A stretch of 64,000 nt of DNA. Origin: Paludibacterium denitrificans. Lineage in GTDB: Bacteria; Pseudomonadota; Gammaproteobacteria; Burkholderiales; Chromobacteriaceae. Below the pieces are notes generated by a model. The model was not told where the DNA came from, did no database searches, and saw nothing but the letters and a program-made list of their open reading frames with translations. The DNA lies in contig NZ_WLYX01000002.1 of the NCBI RefSeq assembly GCF_009707705.1, forward strand, positions 118,687 to 182,686, in the 5' to 3' direction. Every line of letters starts with the position of its first letter. Position 1 is the first letter of the stretch. Position numbers and translations under genes: made by a program. Below are positions 20,478 to 30,693 of this stretch, one piece after another.

Positions 20478-20948
20478 TCAATACCCTTGAGATCTGATCA
20501 ATTTCTCCATGAGATTAATGTCATTAATAATCTGTTTTGCCACAAGTTCTTTTATTATACCTTTCCCCTCTTGTAGCAATTCTAGGTCATTCGCAATTCC
20601 GGCATGAATCTCACGAAGAGCGGGTAGTGACCGAACACTATAGGGCAGTTTTGTCATTGCCGTTCGGAAATGAAGTTGAGCATCATTTGTTAAAATATTA
20701 GAAGATGTTCCGATACTCGAATTAGAAATATCATTCAACTCAATCTGTACAATGCTGCGTGTTTCATTCAGCTCGTTCCAAAAAGGTTTATTGATAGGTC
20801 CTATCGTATAACCTATTGGTTCGCTGTTTTGTGCCCGGCGAAAACTCTCTAATAAATTTGGAACCACTAACAAGATAGTTGAACCAAATAAAAGCATTAC
20901 AAACATGGTGAGTTTATAGCTAATTCGGCGAGCATTGTGAGTATTCAT
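20478..20948 (-). CDS. Membrane-anchored small protein, hypothetical
   Basis: From ATG 20948: MNTHNARRISYKLTMFVMLL is a positively charged start followed by one hydrophobic segment (to about residue 35), then a polar domain of about 120 residues with a helical periodicity and no Cys. An earlier in-frame start (20996) would add 16 residues without a ribosome site. No family recognised. The periplasmic domain could be a four-helix sensor-like or scaffolding unit. It follows the DnrO-like gene by 66 bp in the same direction, so the two probably share a transcript. Confidence 0.6.
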   Translation of the reverse strand: MNTHNARRISYKLTMFVMLLFGSTILLVVPNLLESFRRAQNSEPIGYTIGPINKPFWNELNETRSIVQIELNDISNSSIGTSSNILTNDAQLHFRTAMTKLPYSVRSLPALREIHAGIANDLELLQEGKGIIKELVAKQIINDINLMEKLIRSQGY

Positions 20949-21014
20949 ACCTAGAACCATTATGCTATTAATAGCAAACCGAAAGCAAAATACCATTCAG
21001 CTTGTCAATTAATT

Positions 21015-21518
21015 TTAATGTTGAAATGAATGGCGAAGCGCTGAGTCGTCGAAATAACGAGTATAATTACTGATTGCATCTAATACAGTTATGACCCCTT
21101 CCTTGGCACTACTGCCCGGTTGCTTTCCTGTTAACTGTGTGCTGCCTTTCAATAATTGGGCGACAATAATATGGAGTTGTGCATCTGCTTTAGCATTGAG
21201 TTTGCAGTTAGAAACGATGCCAGCCACTTGTTTTTCGATTTCAACCGAAAGATCATCAAGCTTTGAAGGGGGAAATTCACCTTGGTGAATCGCTGGCATG
21301 GCTGATGAAAGTTGTAGGTAGATGGCCGCCATTCCTTGCCGCAAGGCAGCATCTGTTTGCCATTTCTTACCAGAATTTAACTCTAGTTGCAGCGTGTGTT
21401 GGTCATTGTGATCGTGCGGAAGAAGAGATTGACTAGCTGCATAACCCATACCGGGCAGGATTAATGCAATAAGCATACTACTTCGCAATAAATTTTTCTG
21501 GAACATATGTACATCCAT
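21015..21518 (-). CDS. DnrO-like periplasmic protein
   Basis: The N-terminus is a signal peptide (SSMLIALILPGMGYAA, likely cut before SQSLLPHDHND). The mature part contains the LxxGKKWQTDAALRQGMAAIY block, VSNCKLNAKADAQLHIIVAQL and the NYTRYFDDSALRH end typical of the small DnrO-type proteins found beside metal-resistance and denitrification genes. Length of about 167 residues matches. The function is not established; the HDHND stretch and single Cys could touch a metal. The start could also be ATG 21506. Confidence 0.7.
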   Translation of the reverse strand: MDVHMFQKNLLRSSMLIALILPGMGYAASQSLLPHDHNDQHTLQLELNSGKKWQTDAALRQGMAAIYLQLSSAMPAIHQGEFPPSKLDDLSVEIEKQVAGIVSNCKLNAKADAQLHIIVAQLLKGSTQLTGKQPGSSAKEGVITVLDAISNYTRYFDDSALRHSFQH

Positions 21519-21804
21519 CGGCTAATTATAATAATAAAGGCATATCACGGCCTTAATCGGTAGGTGGCAGGGACGTTGTAAGGGGGAAACCTTAACTCAG
21601 GATTAATTCCATTTAATCTTGATCGGCAGCGGGCAAAATCTTGATTTGTATCAACGGCGTCCGTTGTACTTTACCGCCTACATCAGGTATCAGAAGCAGC
21701 AGCAAAACCTACAAGCTAATTTCATATCTGGAATAATTGGGCGACAACAGTCCGACATGACTGGAATAGAGGCTGTCACCGCATCGCAGTGCCCGTTTGT
21801 TGCT
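21519..21804. other. Gene-free stretch
   Basis: Contains the upstream region of the DnrO-like gene; nothing else recognised. Confidence 0.3.
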
Positions 21805-24530
21805 TCACACGTTTGCCACAGAGCTTGCCCATTGGGCGAGAAATCCATCGATCTTTTCTTCGATGTGGCTTTCGATGGTGCGCAGGCGCAGGATGGGAAT
21901 ATCGCTTTTCGCCAGGATGCTGTTCTTCAAAGCATCTCGTGTCGCTTGCTCGGGCCTGTCATGGGAGCCGCCATCGACTTCAATCACTCCCAGCGGGGTT
22001 TTACCCACCTTGAAATACAGCACGAAATCGCAACTGGCACGGTTGCGCATGAAATCCAGCTCATCCTTCGCCAAGGCCGGGTTAGTCGATGAAGCGACCT
22101 GGTTAAGCAGAACCTGGGCGTGACACGTCAGTGCCCGGTACGGCGCCTCGGACAGAGCCTCCCGCAACAGTTGCACCACGATTTGCTCTGATCTGAAGCG
22201 GGAATCTTCGGTGCGAAGCCTAGCCCGGAGCCGTGCCGGTGGACTGGTCGTACTCTCGGTACAACAGATCAAACGCCGACACCACGGGCGCACGCACAAT
22301 TTGTCCGTCCTGCGCGTAATACTCAACGTAGCGCATCAATGCCGCGATATGGCTGTTGTTTGCAGTGAAAACTTCATCGCCTGTCACCAGTGTGAATCGA
22401 GTCTTGGCTCGCGATACCGCCACATTAACCATGCGTGGATCATCAACAAAATCTAGCCGTTCCTCATTGTGGTGCTTTTTGTCCAACACGGTAGAGAAGA
22501 CAATCTCGTCGCATTCCCTGCCCTGAAACTTGTGCACGGTATCCTTGACGAAATCCGCTGGCAAGTACGTGCCGGAGAGTGTGACCTGTGCCCTGAAGGG
22601 AGAAATGAAGCCTCGGCCATCTTCGCTCAGCTCGATGGGCCCTCCCTCGTCGTCGAGTACCTTGAGCAAGGAGTCCAGTTCCCTGAGGTTGGTGTTCCTC
22701 CGGGTATGATTGCCCTTGGCTGTCACCAGTAGCCGCAGGGGTGCTTCGCCATTGTCCTGGGTCATTGGCACCAGTGCGTTATCGTAGAACTGCTGGTTAC
22801 AGAACTGGATGATTCTGGGATGACAACGGTAATGCTCTTTCAGCAAAGTCCTGGGCAGCGTGTCCTTGAATACACCAATGCACGAATCAAGCAGACTGTA
22901 TCGTTCACAATCATAGGCATCAGCAGGGGGCTGCAGGCCCAATTTTACGGGAATGTGCGCCAACTGACGGCTGTCCCCGACGACGATCAGATTCTTCGCG
23001 CAGCCCAGCGCCAGAACGCCCGGCACGATGTCCTGCTGCGAGGCCTCGTCGATGATCACGTAATCGAGGATTACCCCTTGCGCAATCGAATTGACGATGG
23101 AGTGGGTACTGCTACCGAGGATCGGGAAGCGTTGCACGAAAGCATCAAACTGTTTCCGGTAGGTCTGGGCGTCGAAGGTTTCCAACGCGCGGTCCTGCGC
23201 ATGCAGATGGTACTTCAGATGACGCATCGAACTTACCGTTAATGCTTTCAGCAAGGCAGTGAAATTCCCACGCGCCAGCGATTCGCGGCAAGTCAGCAGA
23301 GCCGCGCCTTTGTCCCTCAACGCCTTGTCGTAGTAATGCATCTGCAGGGCATGGAAGAAGGACAGGCGCTCCGCTCCCCTGCGCGAAAGGTTTGGTGCGG
23401 AAAATCCTGAAATTGAACAGCAGCTCAATCCGGTCCTTGAGCCGGATGCGCTGCTCCCGAAGATGGGCGAGGTAGGCCATCAGGTCCGCCGTCTTGCGCG
23501 GGGATAGTCCGTACTTATCCAGAGACAGGGGAACGTGAACCCCATTCTCGTTCTGCCACTGCTGCAGATAGCGACGCTCGATGGTCAACTCATCAATTTC
23601 GGTCTGCAGTTGCGCTGCTATATTGTGGTCGTGTAGATGCTGTTTTAACCGTGCGAGCATTGTCTGGATTTCATCCATAGTCGGTGCAGGCTCGGATTCG
23701 GCCGATGGCCAAGGAGGCAGGTTGGCGAAGAAATCCTCTCTGTTCTTGCTGCTGCCGAGCTTGGCAACCAGATGACCCAGACTGGACTTCTCCAATTTTT
23801 CGTAAACGTTCTCCACTGCCGCGTTATTGTTGGACAGTACCGCGACCGTTTTACCTCGCAATAGGATATTGGCGAGGATGTTCAGGATAGTCTGTGTCTT
23901 ACCGGTTCCGTGTGGCCCTTCAATCACACTGATCTGTGCACTGAACGCCTGCTCAACAGCCGCAAGCTGACTTTCGTTCACGCCGAATGGGTAGATCAGA
24001 CTGCCGCCTTGCGCCTGCGTTCCATTCTGCCCTGTGCAGTAAGCATTCAAGGCAGTATCCCGGCTAGCTGATAGTTTTCCCAGTTGGCGCACAACATTGG
24101 CTGCGATCTGCCTTTGATCCGCCGAGCCAGCGCGATCCCTTCTGGTATCCGCCACGTCAGAAAAATAGCGGAAGACAGGTGATTCCTTCATCGCTGTCTG
24201 CGTCACAAACTGGATTCCGTCCATTTTGTAGACGTAGGGCTTGGCAACACCCGGATAGTGCACGACGGCATACCGCTCACCGTAAATCGTTCCCTTTTCG
24301 ATAGGCTGGACGACCACGCTCCCCTGCCTCGTCAGCAACGTCTTGCCCAACTCACGGGAGGGAACTATACGGCACTCACTGAGTGGCCGTGTGTAGGTTT
24401 TCATCGATGGGAAATGGCAGGACAGTTGCAGTGCTGCGTATTGGTCACTCCAATAAATCGTCCAGTCGCTGATCTTCGCAGTCTTATCCTCTTCGCCGAC
24501 ATAGATAGAAACCATACGCTCCTTACTCAT
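21805..24530 (-). pseudogene. SF1 helicase with C-terminal DUF2726 nuclease-like domain, frameshifted
   Basis: Three frames join into about 905 residues. After an N-terminal 180-residue region come Walker A (VIEGPHGTGKTQTIL; His replaces the usual Pro), a coiled-coil insert, Walker B (VIIDEASQQDIVPG), motif III (VVGDSRQLAHIP), motif V/VI (VHKFQGRECDEIVFSTVL, NVAVSRAKTRFTLVTGD), and a DUF2726 domain (FVLYFKVGKTPLGVIEVDGG) that resembles a PD-(D/E)XK nuclease. Frame breaks are near 23400 and 22230. Proteins of this build occur alone in defence islands. Start at 24530, or 24515 where AAGGAG precedes. Confidence 0.8.
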
Positions 24531-25089
24531 GCACAAACGACATCCGAACCTACCTCTCGCTCCAGATACCGGATGCCGTTATTTCTCCAATAAGAGATCA
24601 TCTTGCCAACATCGCAGCCAGAAAGACATGGCCCTGCTACCAGCGAGGTGCAATAGGTGGCGGAGGACCACTTTCATGGGACTACCACCGGCAAGGCTCC
24701 AAATCGGCCAAATTTATTGCCCACCTGATCTGACACCAACGACCGTTCCCGCCTGCTAACCGGGCGGTCTCCCTTCATAGTTTGTGAATGTCCGCAACCT
24801 ACTCCAGACTCAGAGGTCGGCTCCTGCGTCCCGGCAGTTCACGGATGCGTCCCCGCTTTCGGGCACGTAACGCGGCAATTGCCTTGATTACAGGAGCATC
24901 CACCACACCTGTTCGATGAGTGCTCGCTCTTGATCGATGGCAGCAAGTTAGCAAAAGAGATTATCGACAACTTTTGTCAAGCTCAAGGTGATCAGAATAT
25001 CCACATAGGTTTTTTCTTAGTCGAATGGATATGCGCGGGCGAATTCATACCTTGATTCTGTTAGCTTGGGCGGATTGCGATTGAGGGGA
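24531..25089. other. Gene-free stretch
   Basis: No frame with recognisable product. It contains the upstream region of the helicase and short sequences that may be transposon debris. Confidence 0.3.
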
Positions 25090-25300
25090 GATGCACAGTT
25101 GTTCCTAAGGAACAAATCATCGGTTTCCTACGTAAAGTAGAAATAGGTCTTGTCATCAATGGACTATGTCGAAGGCATGAGCGTATCCGATACCAAGCGA
25201 CGCAAAGAACTGGAGAGTGAGGATATGCCGACCATAGTGCTAAATCCGCTGTCCATGGTAGATGGAGCAGACCAGTCACCTTAAGTTAGTGTCCACGAAG
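25090..25300 (+). pseudogene. IS3-family OrfA remnant
   Basis: Fragments QIIGFLRKVEIGLVINGLCR and GMSVSDTKRRKELESED match the helix-turn-helix and leucine-zipper ends of IS3-group OrfA, with the middle deleted. It ends in a CTTAAGTTAGTGTCCAC stretch that recurs, inverted, at 41121, probably an IS end. Confidence 0.55.
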
Positions 25301-25342
25301 GGCGGGACAGACCACTCCGGGGCCTCTTTCACTAGACATAGT

Positions 25343-25757
25343 TCAGGCTATCGCAACTAGCTGGCCAAACTGAGCTTGCCCTTTACCCAAGTGTTTCGCT
25401 CGATACATTGCGTGATCGGCTGCGGTCAGTATCATGGTTCGAGTTCCTTGCCCCTGGCGAGATTGCAACAATGCCAATGCTGGCCCCAAGTGTACGGGGA
25501 ATCTTCGCTGAGAGTATATGCATAGGTATGGAAATAGCTGAGATAAGGGTTCTGGCCATGCTTAAGGCATCTTCATGATCAGTTGTTTGAGTTAAGATAA
25601 CCACAAATTCATCCCCGCCAAGACGGCCAATAAAATCATTTTTTCCCACCGTACACTTAAGACGTCGGGCTACTTCAATGAGAGCTTGATCGCCAGCTTC
25701 ATGGCCTAGCTGGTCGTTGATTGGTTTGAAACCATCGAGGTCAATAAACAGTAAATG
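25343..25757 (-). pseudogene. GGDEF diguanylate cyclase domain, 5' end lost to IS5
   Basis: Starts directly at the border of IS5 copy 2 with HLLFIDLDGFKPINDQLGHE, then RLGGDEFVVIL (intact GGDEF active site) and SIGIVAI. A shift near 25460 is needed to reach the end motif ADHAMYRAKHLGKG and the TGA at 25343. It would make cyclic-di-GMP if attached to its missing sensor half; as it stands it is a fragment without a start. Confidence 0.75.
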
Positions 25758-26795
25758 GGCTTTGTTGCACAAATCAGTTCAAGGCCGAGCCGCCCCAATC
25801 CCCCCAGACGGACTTATCCCATACGGACTGTTTGTGGCGTGCCCAGCGCTGTGAAGCGATTTAGAATCGCTGCACAGATTTGAAGCTCTGCCACCTGCCG
25901 GTCAAAGTCCCGTGACTTAACCCGGTCTGCCAGCAATTTGAAACAGTGCATCTTCGTTTCTACCAAGCTACGACGATGGTAGCCACTCCACTTTTTCCAG
26001 AGCGTGCGCCCCAGATATTTCACCGAGCGTAGTGACTCATTGCGAGCCTGATTGCCCAGTGAACTCCCTTTCCAGAATTGGCCGTTTCGACGTGGGGGAA
26101 TGATGGCCGCCGCCCCACGCTCTGCAATCGCGGCATGACATAGCCGTGTGTCGTACGCACCATCCGTGGTCACTGTCACCAGTCCCTCTGCCGCCGGAAT
26201 TTGCGCTAGTAGCTCTGGCAGCATCGTGGCATCACCGGTGCGATTGTCGGTCACTTCCATTGCCCGGATTTCCAGCGTTTGCGCATCTATACCCAGATGC
26301 AGCTTACGCCATTGGCGGCGGTAGTCAGCACCATGCTTTTTCACTTTCCACTCGCCTTCACCCATCATCTTGATGCCGGTGCTGTCCACCAAGAGATGCA
26401 GACAACCCTGCTTCTTCTGCACCGGAATGCGCACTTGCAGGTCCTTCTGACGGCGGGAAAGCGTACTGAAGTCAGGCACCGCCCAGTCAAGTCCAGCCAA
26501 GCACAGCAGGCTCTCGACCATGCCGGTGGCTTGCCGTTGCGCCAAACCAAAAAGGCATTTGATGGTGAGGCAGAACTGTATGGCGGCATCGGAGAAGGTC
26601 GGCTGACGCCCTCGTTTTCCCGTGGCAGGTGCCCGCCAGTTCATATCTTTGTCCAGCCAGAGAAGGAGCTGCCCTCGCTGCTTGAGGGAGTGGTTGTAGG
26701 TTTGCCAGTTGGTGGTGCGGTACTTGGATGGGAGGGGCTTGCTCATGCCGTCATTCTACCGGATGGGTGCAAGCCCCGATTAATGCAACAAAGCC
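25758..26795 (-). mobile_element. IS5-family element, copy 2 (intact gene)
   Basis: Left repeat GGCTTTGTTGCACAAATC at 25758; the right repeat is imperfect (GGCTTTGTTGCATTAATC read inward from 26795). No target duplication. It has inserted into, or recombined with, another IS5 copy, whose fragment follows at 26796. Confidence 0.9.
25814..26746 (-). CDS. IS5-family DDE transposase, copy 2
   Basis: Intact 310 residues, differing from copy 1 at a modest number of positions (e.g. SKYRTTNWQTYNHSLKQ at the start, GYHRRSLVETKMHCFKLL shared). The same catalytic D, D and E are present. Likely active in trans on both element types. Confidence 0.95.
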   Translation of the reverse strand: MSKPLPSKYRTTNWQTYNHSLKQRGQLLLWLDKDMNWRAPATGKRGRQPTFSDAAIQFCLTIKCLFGLAQRQATGMVESLLCLAGLDWAVPDFSTLSRRQKDLQVRIPVQKKQGCLHLLVDSTGIKMMGEGEWKVKKHGADYRRQWRKLHLGIDAQTLEIRAMEVTDNRTGDATMLPELLAQIPAAEGLVTVTTDGAYDTRLCHAAIAERGAAAIIPPRRNGQFWKGSSLGNQARNESLRSVKYLGRTLWKKWSGYHRRSLVETKMHCFKLLADRVKSRDFDRQVAELQICAAILNRFTALGTPQTVRMG

Positions 26796-26857
26796 TCTCG
26801 ACCAAGCTGCGGCGATGGTAGCCCGTCCACTTTTTCCAGAGCGTGCGCCCCAGATTG
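26796..26857 (-). repeat. 62-bp fragment of an IS5 transposase gene
   Basis: Translates on the minus strand as LGRTLWKKWTGYHRRSLVE, the segment just before the catalytic Glu of the copies above. It shows IS-on-IS recombination at the right edge of copy 2. Confidence 0.8.
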
Positions 26858-26946
26858 TCAATCAGCGTCGAATTTTGACCAGCAGGTCACTTTTGTGTGC
26901 TGTTTTACACGCCAGAAATGCCACCAAACGGAGAGTGAAGACTACT
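26858..26946. repeat. Possible IS21-like terminal remnant
   Basis: TTTTGACCAGCAGGTCA and nearby TGTGTGCTGTTTTACACG resemble the repeated-end sequences of IS21-type elements, but no istA or istB follows. Confidence 0.25.
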
Positions 26947-26978
26947 TAACGCGTGATAATAACCGTTATCACGCGTTA
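26947..26978. repeat. Perfect 13-bp inverted repeat
   Basis: Arms TAACGCGTGATAA and TTATCACGCGTTA with a 6-nt spacer. No T-run follows on either strand, so it is not a plain intrinsic terminator. Operator, recombination site or cruciform are all possible. Confidence 0.7.
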
Positions 26979-27464
26979 GATCTCCACGGGGGCGCATGTA
27001 AGAATTTAATATCATGTCAGGATGCTACAGCTTGCTGTGCTGCGTAGGGTCTTGTCTTGGGCGTCCTGCAACCGTTGTCAGTGCTCTATCGGACACTCAA
27101 AATCAATTAATAAGCAACATCTATGTGGGATGTGTGACTATTTCACATCGGTTTCCAGATACAGCATCTGAAAAACTCGCCCTTTAAGTCAAAATTCTGC
27201 CCCATCGGAAAATAATATTATTCATCAAAAAAGTGTAAATATTTTTTCCACCTACTATTTCGATACATAACACGTAAATTTAAAATAAAAATATAAATTA
27301 TTTGCAGGAAATAAAAGTTGTGCCATGTAAAACAGTCGTTCTCTCCCATTTTCAACTCCCAAGAAAAGGGTAATGTTTTCTGGCCCATGCAACTACCGAG
27401 CATTTCTCGGTAGTTGCGTATGTGCAAAACTTGAACATTCGTTCAGCATATTTTATGGCTTTAG
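26979..27464. other. A+T-rich gene-free stretch
   Basis: 27190-27350 is markedly A+T-rich compared with the rest. No supported gene. TTAG at 27461-27464 is the left copy of the target duplication of the next element. Confidence 0.4.
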
Positions 27465-28783
27465 CAGGCTGTTGAAATACCGGTAAGCCGGGCGCATTCC
27501 TGCTTCTGCTTGCGCGTGACCCATGCTTCACATCGCCCCCCCCAGCTGCCGTTCCCACAGCCAGTTCAAGCCAGAATCCCTCATCAGACGGCGCTTGCGG
27601 GGTGGATTTCCCCGATAACGACCCGCTCACGGCAGCTGCGGACGCAATGCGACCAATGAACGTAGCCGTATCAGGTTGTAGGCCGCCATCGTCAGTGTCA
27701 GCAACTGATCCACTTTGGCCAAACTCCGCACCATCACCCGGCGGATCGGGCCGATGGTTTTGACCCAGCCGAAACACTGCTCGATGCATTTGCGCCGACG
27801 CTGACTCAGCGGTCGCGTGGTGCGACCGTCAATCGCGCTGCCTCCGGTTCGCCGGGTATTACGTGCCACATGCGGCGTCACCTTCATCTTGCGACATGCA
27901 CTGACGAAGCCACGCGTGTCGTAGTTCTTGTCGGCACCGACCGTTACGCGGGTATCCGGTCGGCAAACATCGGCCAGCATGGTGGCCGCCACATCCCGTT
28001 CAGCATAGCCATCGGCAGTGCTGGCGCGCACATTGACTACCAAGCCATGACGATTGGCTGTCAGTACGTGCCCCGTGTAACTCAGCTGTGCCGGTGCGAC
28101 GCTACTTTTGCGGTACAGCTTGCTTTCTGGATCGGAGACCGAAGCATGACTGGCGTTACTGCGCTTCTCTCCATGCCAGTTGTCTGGGGGGCGGTCGTCG
28201 TCACTTCCATCCTTACTCCGCACGCTTTTATGGCTGGCCCACGCCCTGGATCAAGGAGCCATCGACGCTGAAGTGTTCCCCCGATAACAGCCCTTTGCTG
28301 GCGGCCATCTCGACCGTAGTATTGAATAATTCGGTGACGGCATCAAAGGTCATCAGCCGGTCACGATTCTTGCTGAATACGGAGTGGTTCCACACGGGGT
28401 CTTCAATGGCGAGGCCGACGAACCAGCGGAACAGCAGGTTGTAGGAAATCTGTTCAACCAGCAGTCGCTCGCTGCGGATGCTATACAGCACCTGAAGCAA
28501 CATGGCGCGCATCAGTTTCTCAGGCGCAAGCTCGGCCGTCCTCCTTTGACATCGGCCTCATACATTGCCGAGAAGCGGCCATCCATTTTGGTGAGGGCTT
28601 CGTTGAGCCAGGTGCGGATGGGGCGCAGCGGATGGTTGGCCGGAACGAATTCCTCAAGCCGAATGGTGGTGAACAACGCTTCGTTATAACCGTCTGCTCC
28701 GCGCATCGCGCATCCTTCCATCTTGAGTACTTGTCCGCATCGTCGCTGATCGGTGCGCGAGACGCCAGTATTTCAACAGCCTG
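27465..28783 (-). mobile_element. IS5-family element (second type) with TTAG duplication
   Basis: Terminal repeats CAGGCTGTTGAAATAC at 27465 and its complement ending 28783; 1,319 bp. The flanking TTAG (27461-27464 and 28784-28787) is a clean 4-bp target duplication, so this insertion is undisturbed. Confidence 0.9.
27630..28721 (-). pseudogene. Transposase of the second IS5-type element, frameshifted
   Basis: Starts at 28721 with an MRGADGYNEALFTTIRLEEF-type leader (preceded by a few residues), passes LLFRWFVGLAIEDPVWNHSV and HFSVDGSLIQ (first Asp), VTVGADKNYDTRGFV (second Asp) and RRKCIEQCFGWVKTIG (Glu). Breaks near 28510 and 28225. Apart from these shifts the protein is complete at about 365 residues, so the element may be younger than its reading frames suggest. 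Confidence 0.8.
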
Positions 28784-28916
28784 TTAGCGAACGAGTGCAA
28801 AATATGCGCACGCCGCTCTCATAGGCGGATCCGGGCGAGGCGCTGGAGGCCCATCAGATGCTTTGAGTAACAGAATCAGCTGCGACTAAACCGTTTGGAG
28901 CGGAAAAGGGCCCGGA

Positions 28917-29150
28917 ATGACGACTTTGGTTAACGCTGTTCGGCTTGACGATGACACTATGTAGGTAAAGCTATATGATGGCCGCACGTTGGGGGTTCCG
29001 CTGGCTTGGTTTCCGCGCCTGCTGTCCACCAGCGAAAAGCAGTTGGCCAAGTGTGAGCTGAGCGCCCACGGCATCCATTGGGATGAGTTGGACGAAGACC
29101 TGTCGATTAACGGCTTGCTGGCTGGCCGTAGCGACATGGAGCAGCTACTT
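28917..29150 (+). pseudogene. DUF2442 protein with in-frame TAG
   Basis: ATG 28917 (after GGAAAAGGG) reads MTTLVNAVRLDDDTM, then TAG at 28962-28964, then VKLYDGRTLGVPLAWFPRLL and HWDELDEDLSINGLLAGR, which is the DUF2442 core. The stop replaces one codon (TGG-like position) without shifting the frame. The natural end is lost: the frame runs on antisense into the exoribonuclease remnant. DUF2442 proteins usually pair with DUF4160 in small, possibly toxin-antitoxin-like, loci; no DUF4160 gene is seen here. Confidence 0.65.
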
Positions 29151-29602
29151 CGACTGCTTCTACCGCCCGTAGAGCTTCGGCATCGTACAGCGCATAGTGC
29201 CAAGGCCTTCGCGTCTGCGAGTGATACTCCATCACCGCACACTCAAATCCGGCACTGGCCATGCACACTCTCAGTGTCGTACCAACCCTCCAGATTCTCT
29301 GACCACTCCCCCTCCAGCGCATCCGCCAGTAGATCTCTGTCATGTTGCGAATCGGAAGCAATGGGCTGTCTCTCGAACCAGTCTCGTAAGCGCTTTCCCA
29401 GCCCCCCCCGGCTCACACTGGCACCGGCGACCTGACCCAGCTGGGACCACACGGTGGACTGCACAAAGGCTCTGCACTTCGAAAGGTCAAAGTCCTGCAC
29501 CTCGAGGTAAAGCTCATGCTGGCCATCCTCACTGACCATGCCAATACTGATCAACTCGCAGTCAATGAAGTCCGTAAACTCGGCATCCCAAAAAATCAGC
29601 AT
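29107..29602 (-). pseudogene. DEDDh exoribonuclease (Rv2179c-like), frameshifted and end-altered
   Basis: ATG 29602 gives MLIFWDAEFTDF (D-x-E metal site), ISIGMVSEDGQHELYLEV, then SDSQHDRDLLADAL (third Asp). After a shift near 29270-29300, YHSQTRRPWHYALYDAEALR supplies the final His/Asp box. It is a paralogue of the intact gene at 51562-52059. Its last residues overlap the DUF2442 gene tail on the other strand, so a deletion fused the two ends. The family trims RNA 3' ends. Confidence 0.7.
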
Positions 29603-29687
29603 GATCAACCCAATTAACTTGATATTTTGCGTAATTTATTTGGAGAAGTTAATAAAAATATAGTTATTTCTATTATTATTCCATACA

Positions 29688-30419
29688 TGTCACGTCTTAC
29701 CATACAGCTCATCATGCGGCGAGCCCCTCGCGGCCAACCAATCGATGCCAGAATGCTGGCAGATCTTGGGATATCCTCGGCTGAGGCCTCGCGCCTGACC
29801 GGGCAAGGATGGCTTCAGCGACTTGGGCGAGGCGCTTACCTGCTAACCGGGGATCATTTGACATCTGACGGCATTGTCTCCTTCCTCGGACGTCGTACCC
29901 CGGACTTCACATCGGAGGTAAAACTGCACTGGACCGGCAAGGTATCCGTCACAATATCATGATGAGAGAGCGGCTCACGCTTTGGTCACCGACGCCGATC
30001 GATCTCCCTCAATGGGCAAAAGATAGCGTGCATATTACCTGTCAGAGCACCTCACTTTTCGATGCTTAAGCATGCCCTATCAACAACACCTTCGCACCCT
30101 CCCCGGCGGACACCCCGAGGTCTTCGTCTCATGCCGCGAGCGAGCCATCCTTGAGCTCATAAGCGATATCGGCCGCGGGCAGAGCCTTGAGGAGGTCCGT
30201 AACATGTTTGTGGGCCTTAGAAATATCCGCCCGGCGGTAATGGCCGAGCTGCTTGATCACTGTCATCGGGTGAAAGTGGTGCGGCTGGTACGAGATCTTG
30301 CCCAGCAAGAGGACTATGACTGGGCCACAATCGCTCAGGTGCGCGCTGATGCGCTCAGTAGCGGGAAACGATGGTCGATGGTTGGGCCTGATGGTGAGCG
30401 GCTGACGCTCAAGCCGTGA
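29688..30419 (+). pseudogene. AbiEi-type antitoxin/transcriptional regulator, frameshifted
   Basis: Residues from 29688: RAPRGQPIDARMLADLGISS, EASRLTGQGWLQRLGRGAYL, the winged-helix N-terminus of type IV antitoxin AbiEi. A second frame (about 29915-30066) gives KTALDRQGIRHNIMMRERLT. The third (30072-30419) reads LPGGHPEVFVSCRERAILEL and DIGRGQSLEEVRNM, ending KRWSMVGPDGERL. All parts of the family are present but in three frames. The AbiEii nucleotidyltransferase toxin normally follows directly; nothing like it is here, so this is an orphan. Divergent from the exoribonuclease remnant. Confidence 0.75.
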
Positions 30420-30693
30420 TTCAAATGTGCCATAGCTAGTGATATACCAAGAAAACTCGGTAATCTTGGATATGTTACCGCCACTGGTCGAGAACCTTAC
30501 AGCTGAGCGCTGAGTGTGTCATCACGACGAGAAAGCAAAGCGCCACCTCAATAGGTGGCCGGTATCACCACGGGAAAAAGGAATTTTCTAGGCTGTATTC
30601 TGCACTCCTTGAGCACCTGCCAGCGCCAAGAGGCATGATTTAAAAGCTTATATTGGATTGAGGATAATCCCGGTCGATATCATCGATGTCATA

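Noticed and set aside
27218..27427. Minus-strand 69-codon frame in the A+T-rich stretch
   Set aside because: Low-complexity Phe/Tyr/Ile translation of A+T-rich DNA with no start signal; it also crosses no conserved motif.
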